A stretch of DNA of 64,000 bases from the NCBI RefSeq assembly GCF_014203095.1, contig NZ_JACHIG010000008.1:62001-126000 (forward strand), in the 5' to 3' direction. The position numbers were made by a program, and so were the translations under genes. Below the pieces are notes generated by a model that saw nothing but the letters and a program-made list of their open reading frames with translations, had not been told where the DNA came from and did not search any database. Source of the DNA: Prosthecobacter vanneervenii (lineage in GTDB: Bacteria; Verrucomicrobiota; Verrucomicrobiia; Verrucomicrobiales; Verrucomicrobiaceae). Positions 58,899 to 64,000 of this stretch are shown in pieces; the stretch's first letter is position 1, and each line of letters starts with the position of its first letter.

Positions 58899-61858
58899 GG
58901 ATGCGTAATGGCTTCGTCAAGGTTCAGGGCGGCACGGCTCACATCGGCCCACAGGGCTTCATCGCTCACTTTTCTCTCACGCTGCTTTTGCAGGAAGGCT
59001 TTGAACATCGCTAGCTCCTCCGTAGTCGCAGGCCGCGTCACCGCACGGCGGATGATGTTCTGCAGCCGCTCATCGTCCGTCTTGGACTCCACGATCACCT
59101 GCTTCGCCATCGCCTGCGCCGCCTCCATAAACATCTGGTCATTCAGCAGCGTCAGCGCCTGCAGCGGACTGTTGGAAACCTCGCGCTTCGCCAGGCAGGA
59201 TTCCCCTGTGGGCGCATCAAACGTCGTGGCCATCGCAAACGGCGCGGTACGCTTGGTGAAGGTGTACAGGCTGCGGCGGAAGTGGTCTTCTCCTTCGCTG
59301 ACCTTCCACTCCACCTTGCCGTAGGTGCCCTCAGAGGTCACGCTCGCTGGCTGCGGTGGGTACACTCCCGGCCCGCCCATCTTCAGAGAGAGCACACCCG
59401 CAGCCTTCAGCGCGGAGTCACGAATGATCTCAGCCTCCAGCCGGAAACGCGGCCCGCGCGCCAGCAGCACATTCTCAGCATCTTTCTGCGCCAGCTCCGG
59501 CGTGATCCGGCTTCCCTGCTTGTACGTCGCGCTCGTTACGATCAGCCGGTGCAGCTTCTTCATCGACCAGCCCTGCTTCACCAGCTCCACCGCCAGCCAG
59601 TCCAGCAGCTCCGGATGCGAGGGCGGATCGCTCTGATACCCAAAATCCTCCAGTGACTTCACGATCCCCCGTCCAAAGAACGCCTGCCACTGCCGGTTCA
59701 CCGTCACACGCGCCGTCAGCGGATTCTCAGGCGCAAAAAGCCACTTCGCAAAAGTCAGCCTGTTGGCCGCCTCTCCCTTGGGCAGCGAAGGAAGAAAAGC
59801 TGGCACCGCCGGTGTCACCTCCTCCTTCGGCTGCAGGTATTCCCCACGGTGGTAGCGGTGCGTGCTGCGCGGATTGCTCGCAGGCCGTTCCTGCATCACC
59901 AGGGTGGCCTGACCACGCGCCGGATTCTTGCGCGCAGCCAGCAGCGGTGCCACCGCCTGCTTCATCTCATCGGCATTCTCCAAGAAGGCACGCAGCAGCA
60001 GTTCATGCTTGCTCTTGTCTCCAGAAGCCAGCGCCTCCTCCACCTCTGCCGGATACCCCATGGCCTCAGCGTGATCGCTCGTGGTCACAGAGATGCGAAA
60101 GTGCCCCAGCGGACAGGCAAAGTGCTTCTCAAACAGCAGCTTTAAATCCAGGCCGTTCGTCAGATCCACCGGCTGCTCAAAATGAAACACCGCCGCATGC
60201 TGCACACCATAGCCGCCCAGCACCTGCCAGCCGCTCGACATCTCACCATCCAGCGTGGCCTGCGCATTGTTCTTTTTCTTGGCTTTCGCGGCCGCCTTGG
60301 CTTTCGCTTTAGGATTCGCCGCTGCCGCATCATTGATCTTGTCGTCTTCATCCTCATTCGTGTCCTCCGCCCGAGCGATCTTCACACGCTGCCCGTTTTG
60401 CGAAGCCTGGAGCTCGCTCATGAAAAAGCCCCCGATCGGCCCCTCATAATTCGTCAGCCCCGGCCCGTTGTTCGGCAGGCTCGGATGCGACGTCACTTCA
60501 ATGCGCAGCGCACGCACTCCCTTGATCGGTGCCTTGAAGCTCAGGTCATACACATCACTCTTTGAGATGTCACCGCTGCCCAAGATGAAGCCATCCGCCT
60601 GCTGCTCCAGGTGCGGCATCGTCGTCTCCATCTTGGTCGGCTTGATCACCTCCCACTTCGAGGCTCGGCGCGACTCCCCTTCCAGCCATCCGGCAAACCG
60701 GCTCTCCATCACAGTCTTCCCCCCAGGAAACTTGCCCGCCAGCTCAGACTCCAGCTTCGCCATTCTCGCCTGCTGCGCCTTTTGCTGCGCTTCCACTTCC
60801 GGCGTCGGGATAAAGTAAGTCGGCTCGTCGGCGTTGTTCAGCAGCGCCATCGTCCGATAAAAATCCGTGTGCAGAATCGGGTCGTACTTGTGCGTGTGGC
60901 ACTGGCAGCAGTTCATCGTCAGCCCCATCCACGCCGTGCCGGTCACGCTCACACGATCCACCATCGCATAAAAACGATACTCATTCGGATCAATCCCCCC
61001 TTCCTCGTTCAGCATCGTGTTCCGGTGAAATCCCGTCGCGATCAGATCATCCGGCGTCGCCTTCGGCAGCATGTCGCCCGCCAGCTGCTTGATGCTGAAC
61101 TGGTCAAACGGCATGTCCTCATTCAGAGCCCGCACCACCCAGTCCCGGTACGGCCAGATCGGCCGCGGCCGGTCCTTCTCAAATCCGTTCGTATCCGCAT
61201 AGCGCGCCAGGTCCAGCCAGCGCCTTGCCCAGCGCTCGCCATACTGCTTGGACGCCAGCAGCGAATCCACCAGCTTGTCATACGCATCGGCAGACTGGTC
61301 ATTCACAAACGCATCCGCCTCCTTCGGCGTGGGCGGCAGTCCGATGAGATCAAGATACACACGCCTTACCAGCGTGTACTTGTCCGCTTGCGCCGAAGGC
61401 TTCAGCCCTTCTTGCTTCAGCCTCGCTTGGATAAATGAATCAATCGGATGCATCCCCGGCATAGGCAGCGTCGCCTGCTTCGGCGGCACATACGCCCAGT
61501 GCGCTTCATAGTTTGCCCCTTCGGAAATCCACGCTTTGAGAATATTCTTAGCACTCTCTGGCAGCACCGTCTTCGTATGCGGCGGTGGCATCACTTCATC
61601 CTCATCCTTGGAAAAGACACGCTTGATCACCTCGCTCGCATCCGGCTTCCCCGGCACGATCGCCAGTTCGCCCGATTTCCCTTTGCCCGTTGCCGCCTCA
61701 CGCAAATCCAGCCGCAGCTTCCCCTTCCGCCCCTGATCGTCCATCCCGTGGCATTTGAAACAATGCTGCGCCAGCACCGGGCGCACGTCACGGTTGAAAT
61801 CCACCGCGAAGCCGGTGGCTGGCAGTCCTAGGCAAAGAATAAGGGCGCGGCTGGTCAT
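58895..61858 (-). CDS. Planctomycete cytochrome c / DUF1549 / DUF1553 (PSD1) protein
   Basis: 987 residues from the ATG at 61858 (MTSRALILCLGLPATGFAVD), where the signal peptide begins. The N-terminal domain carries a heme c motif (HCFKCHGMDDQG). DUF1549 (about 140-360) contains YTLVRRVYLDLIGLPPTPKE and ATGFHRNTMLNEEGGID. A central insert (about 360-680) has a Lys/Ala-rich stretch AKAKAAAKAKKKNNAQA. C-terminal DUF1553 has LTARVTVNRQWQAFFGRG and SNSPLQALTLLND. Exported and possibly redox-linked. It is first in the operon with DUF1501 and the RibK-like gene. Confidence 0.92.
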   Translation of the reverse strand: MTSRALILCLGLPATGFAVDFNRDVRPVLAQHCFKCHGMDDQGRKGKLRLDLREAATGKGKSGELAIVPGKPDASEVIKRVFSKDEDEVMPPPHTKTVLPESAKNILKAWISEGANYEAHWAYVPPKQATLPMPGMHPIDSFIQARLKQEGLKPSAQADKYTLVRRVYLDLIGLPPTPKEADAFVNDQSADAYDKLVDSLLASKQYGERWARRWLDLARYADTNGFEKDRPRPIWPYRDWVVRALNEDMPFDQFSIKQLAGDMLPKATPDDLIATGFHRNTMLNEEGGIDPNEYRFYAMVDRVSVTGTAWMGLTMNCCQCHTHKYDPILHTDFYRTMALLNNADEPTYFIPTPEVEAQQKAQQARMAKLESELAGKFPGGKTVMESRFAGWLEGESRRASKWEVIKPTKMETTMPHLEQQADGFILGSGDISKSDVYDLSFKAPIKGVRALRIEVTSHPSLPNNGPGLTNYEGPIGGFFMSELQASQNGQRVKIARAEDTNEDEDDKINDAAAANPKAKAKAAAKAKKKNNAQATLDGEMSSGWQVLGGYGVQHAAVFHFEQPVDLTNGLDLKLLFEKHFACPLGHFRISVTTSDHAEAMGYPAEVEEALASGDKSKHELLLRAFLENADEMKQAVAPLLAARKNPARGQATLVMQERPASNPRSTHRYHRGEYLQPKEEVTPAVPAFLPSLPKGEAANRLTFAKWLFAPENPLTARVTVNRQWQAFFGRGIVKSLEDFGYQSDPPSHPELLDWLAVELVKQGWSMKKLHRLIVTSATYKQGSRITPELAQKDAENVLLARGPRFRLEAEIIRDSALKAAGVLSLKMGGPGVYPPQPASVTSEGTYGKVEWKVSEGEDHFRRSLYTFTKRTAPFAMATTFDAPTGESCLAKREVSNSPLQALTLLNDQMFMEAAQAMAKQVIVESKTDDERLQNIIRRAVTRPATTEELAMFKAFLQKQRERKVSDEALWADVSRAALNLDEAITHP

Positions 61859-61947
61859 TGCGAGTGGTTGGAGAACGCCATCAAAAGAGGGTTTCTGACC
61901 ACAAGATACGCACAAGCAGGATCAGCCAAGCAAAAGCCAAGCCCGGA

Positions 61948-62730
61948 TCAATATCCTCCCGCGCCGATCTTCCCTTGCAGCCCCTGCAGCGTGCCGTCTG
62001 CCTCCCGCTTGCGATACTCCTCCATCATCGCCACCGTGGCCGAGGCCCCGCAGCGCGATCCACCTAGGTCACGTACTTTGATGAGTCCCGCCAGATCGCG
62101 CACACCGCCCGCCGCCTTCACCTGTACCTTCGGGCTGCACGCGGCACGCATCAGCGCCAGATCATGCTCGGTCGCTCCCTTGTAGTTGTAGCTTCCATCC
62201 GCCTGCTTCACAAAGCCGTAGCCCGTGCTCGTCTTCACCCAGTCCGCACCCGCCTTCTCGCAGATCTCGCACAGCTTCCTCTTGAAATCATCGCTGCTCA
62301 GGCCCGCGCCGCCCTTGGTCAGGTAATCATTTTCCAAAATCACCTTCACCTTCGCGCCATGCTTGTGTGCCTCGTCACACACGGCCTTCACATCAGCCTC
62401 CACATAGCCCCAGTCACCGCCCATCGCCTTGCCCAGGTTCACCACCATGTCGATCTCCTTTGCCCCGTCCTTGCAGGCCAGCTCCGTCTCATAGCGCTTC
62501 GACTCCGTGGTGCTGTTTCCGTGGGGAAATCCGATCACGCATCCCACGATCACGTCGGAGCCCCTCAGCCACTCCACCGCCTGCTTCACCGCATACGGCT
62601 TGATGCACACCGAGGCCACCTGGTACTGCACAGCCTGTTTGCACCCGGCTTCCAGCTCCGCATCCGTCATCGTCGGATGCAGCAGGCTGTGGTCGATCAT
62701 TTTGGCGAGTTCGGAGTAGCTATATTTCAT
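61948..62730 (-). CDS. deoC: Deoxyribose-phosphate aldolase
   Basis: 260 residues. Class I aldolase motifs: IDHSLLHPTMTDAELEAGC, SVCIKPYAV, GFPHGNSTTESK, EIDMVVNLG, AKVKVILENDYLT, and the Schiff-base Lys in ADWVKTSTGYGF. It splits 2-deoxyribose-5-phosphate to acetaldehyde and glyceraldehyde-3-phosphate. It begins 10 bases from a perfect palindrome and is divergent from the GntR-type gene, which probably controls it. Confidence 0.95.
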   Translation of the reverse strand: MKYSYSELAKMIDHSLLHPTMTDAELEAGCKQAVQYQVASVCIKPYAVKQAVEWLRGSDVIVGCVIGFPHGNSTTESKRYETELACKDGAKEIDMVVNLGKAMGGDWGYVEADVKAVCDEAHKHGAKVKVILENDYLTKGGAGLSSDDFKRKLCEICEKAGADWVKTSTGYGFVKQADGSYNYKGATEHDLALMRAACSPKVQVKAAGGVRDLAGLIKVRDLGGSRCGASATVAMMEEYRKREADGTLQGLQGKIGAGGY

Positions 62731-62739
62731 GGTGTGGTA

Positions 62740-62754
62740 ATTGGCTAAGCCAAT
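62740..62754. promoter_or_regulatory. Operator palindrome 1 (GntR/HutC-type)
   Basis: ATTGGCT-A-AGCCAAT is a perfect dyad of 7-base arms, 10 bases upstream of deoC, resembling the ATTGG...CCAAT form of NagR/DasR-type HutC sites. It would overlap the deoC initiation region. Confidence 0.75.
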
Positions 62755-62760
62755 CCCTAA

Positions 62761-62773
62761 ATTGGCTTAGCCA
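62761..62773. promoter_or_regulatory. Operator palindrome 2 (GntR/HutC-type)
   Basis: ATTGGCTTAGCCA is the same palindrome read on the other strand, lacking only the last AT. Its start is 21 bases (two helical turns) from site 1, so two dimers could bind the same face of the DNA. Confidence 0.7.
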
Positions 62774-62800
62774 CTTGTCAAAGGACGTTTTCACCCCAGA

Positions 62801-63568
62801 TTGCCCTCCGTGGCCAGACCGGCGTCATTTCATGAGCAGCTCATCGAAAAGCTGCGGAAGCTCCTCCGCAGCCGCCAGTTCGTGCCCGGGGCCAAATTCC
62901 TCACCGAGCGCGAGATCGCCGAGCGCTTCGGCACCAGCCGCCCCACCGCCAACAAAGCCCTCAGCAGCCTCGTCTCCACCGGCCTGCTGGAGTTCCGCCA
63001 GGGCGCGGGCACCTTCGTCCGCGAGAGCGTGCTGGACTACGATCTCCAGCGCCTCGTCAGCTTCACGGAGAAAGCCGCAGCAGCAGGAAAAAAGCCCGGC
63101 ACCCAGGTCATCTCATTTCGCAAAATCACCGCCGCTGACGCACCCGCCTCCGTCGTGCAGGCATTGAAGCTGCAGCCCTCCGATCCGCTCTTCTACATCG
63201 AGCGCATCCGCCTCGCCGACGGCCAGCCCGTCATCTACGAGCGTCGGCACGTCATCGCCCGCCTCTGCACCGGCATGACCAAGACCACCGCCGCAGGCTC
63301 ACTATACGCCTTCTGGACAAAGAAGTGCCGCCTCTCCATCTCCGGTGCCGATGAGTCCATCCGCGCCGTAAACGCCACCACCCCGCAGGCAGCCGCACTC
63401 GGCATCCCCACACACACCGCCTGCCTCCTCGTCATCGCCACCGGCTTCCTCGCAGACACCTCCCCACTCTGGCACGAGGAAACCTTCTACCGCAGCGACG
63501 TCTATGAATTCCGCAACCAGCTCGGCGGCCTCTCCGCCCCCAAGCCCGCTCAGGGCCGCATTCGCTAA
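62801..63568 (+). CDS. GntR-family regulator, HutC subfamily (UTRA domain)
   Basis: 255 residues if a TTG at 62801 is used; a GTG at 62810 is equally plausible, and an AAAGGA lies 15 bases before the TTG. The N-terminal winged helix (FHEQLIEKLRKLLRSRQFVP, REIAERFGTSRPTANKAL) is followed by a UTRA effector domain (about 85-250) with LKLQPSDPLFYIERIRLADG, PVIYERRHVIARLC and PLWHEETFYRSDVYEFRN. Such proteins sense sugar or amino-acid derivatives. Two palindromes in the spacer to deoC are its probable binding sites. Confidence 0.88.
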   Translation: MPSVARPASFHEQLIEKLRKLLRSRQFVPGAKFLTEREIAERFGTSRPTANKALSSLVSTGLLEFRQGAGTFVRESVLDYDLQRLVSFTEKAAAAGKKPGTQVISFRKITAADAPASVVQALKLQPSDPLFYIERIRLADGQPVIYERRHVIARLCTGMTKTTAAGSLYAFWTKKCRLSISGADESIRAVNATTPQAAALGIPTHTACLLVIATGFLADTSPLWHEETFYRSDVYEFRNQLGGLSAPKPAQGRIR

Positions 63569-63647
63569 GTAGCGGGCAAGCGACCAACGCACCTAGTGGG
63601 GCCGCTCCTCCGCACGAGCAATGTGACAGGCTTTACGAGAACAGGCT

Positions 63648-64000
63648 CTAATCTCCACGCATCCCCGCAAAGGTCTTCTCCACGCCCTCCAGGCTCTGCT
63701 TGTGCGCATTGACTGCATCCAGGGTATGCGGAGTTCCTTTTTCGACGGCTTGCTCGAGCACAAGGTGTGGCTTGAGGTTGTGCTTCTGCAGCCACGAGGC
63801 GAGCCGGTCATAGTCGATGTCGCCTTTGCCTGTGAAGACCTCTGTCCAGACGCCGCCGCTGGACTGCCGGAGATGCAGCTCGACAATACGGCTGCCATAG
63901 TGCTCCAAGGCATCAAAGAGCGCGACCTCGGAGTTGCCGCAGCCACGAAAGACCCAGTGTGCGTCCAGGCAGAATTTCACATGCTCAGGATTCGTCGCCG
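63648..64000 (-). CDS. Sugar phosphate isomerase/epimerase (TIM barrel), C-terminal part
   Basis: The frame is open to the right edge; the visible 117 residues start ATNPEHVKFCLDAHW. Motifs VKFCLDAHWVFRGCGN, SRIVELHLRQSSGG, FTGKGDIDYDRLASWL and HLVLEQAVEKGTP fit the metal-binding barrel half of the AP-endonuclease-2-like isomerase family (Asp/His, His-Leu-Arg, Glu). The substrate is unknown. A 79-base spacer separates it from the convergent GntR gene, with no terminator visible. Confidence 0.8.
   Translation of the reverse strand, partial: ATNPEHVKFCLDAHWVFRGCGNSEVALFDALEHYGSRIVELHLRQSSGGVWTEVFTGKGDIDYDRLASWLQKHNLKPHLVLEQAVEKGTPHTLDAVNAHKQSLEGVEKTFAGMRGD

Noticed and set aside
1-64000. Phage, insertion sequence, defence system or toxin-antitoxin genes
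   Set aside because: No transposase, integrase, portal, nuclease-defence or toxin-antitoxin pattern was recognised. The FHA/Hsp70 operon is the closest candidate for an undescribed system, but nothing in it points specifically to defence.

Overview
The window looks like a chromosomal segment of a Verrucomicrobiota bacterium, most likely near Verrucomicrobiaceae/Prosthecobacter. This is inferred from gene content and motifs, since no rRNA is present. The DNA is GC-rich. It carries the Planctomycetes/Verrucomicrobia pair of a cytochrome-c/DUF1549/DUF1553 protein and a DUF1501 protein, a secreted sulfatase, BNR-repeat sialidase-like proteins, a PEP-CTERM protein, and a lexA gene preceded by TGTTC-N4-GAACA, the box I recall as reported for Verrucomicrobia. 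Shine-Dalgarno sequences are almost absent. I see no phage, insertion sequence, CRISPR array or tRNA.

Layout. 1-17 kb is a glycan and carbon-acid scavenging region: two paralogous exported sialidase-like proteins (1.2-3.9 and 13.5-15.8 kb), a sulfatase, a secreted phosphoesterase-like protein, a bile-acid:sodium-symporter-family transporter, KDG kinase and KDPG aldolase, phosphofructokinase, a LacI regulator and two peptidases. Both sialidase genes have the same 17-bp dyad upstream. At 17.2-17.4 kb there is a probable 6S RNA gene ending in a strong intrinsic terminator. 17.4-28.3 kb has a polysaccharide deacetylase, a pseudouridine synthase, and an operon of a TPR protein, a 2497-residue modular secreted protein with two phosphoesterase domains, and a PEP-CTERM protein. 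28.3-30.5 kb is a divergent copper pair, a SCO1-like protein and a multicopper oxidase.

30.5-39.3 kb is the most unusual part. A three-gene operon encodes (i) a 1741-residue protein with an N-terminal FHA domain, a huge coiled coil and a GrpE-like C-terminus, (ii) an Hsp70 without the C-terminal lid, and (iii) a small protein that resembles a J domain lacking HPD. This looks like a complete but rebuilt Hsp70 cycle tethered to a phosphothreonine-reading scaffold. A membrane-anchored FHA protein lies just beyond it.

39.4-50.1 kb holds mostly housekeeping genes (ApbE, DinG-type helicase, glutamate dehydrogenase, M32 carboxypeptidase, LexA, BioF-like synthase) and a small metzincin-like protease in locally AT-rich DNA. 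50.3-53.0 kb has two outer-membrane barrel genes with matching leaders and sigma-54-like promoter elements. 53.0-64.0 kb has IlvD, PdxA, an esterase, an overlapping operon of DUF1553, DUF1501 and a RibK-like protein, then DeoC divergent from a GntR/HutC regulator across two palindromes, and a truncated TIM-barrel isomerase gene at the edge.

Starts were moved downstream of the longest reading frame wherever a signal peptide or family N-terminus made this clear. Domain calls are by eye and no database search was run.
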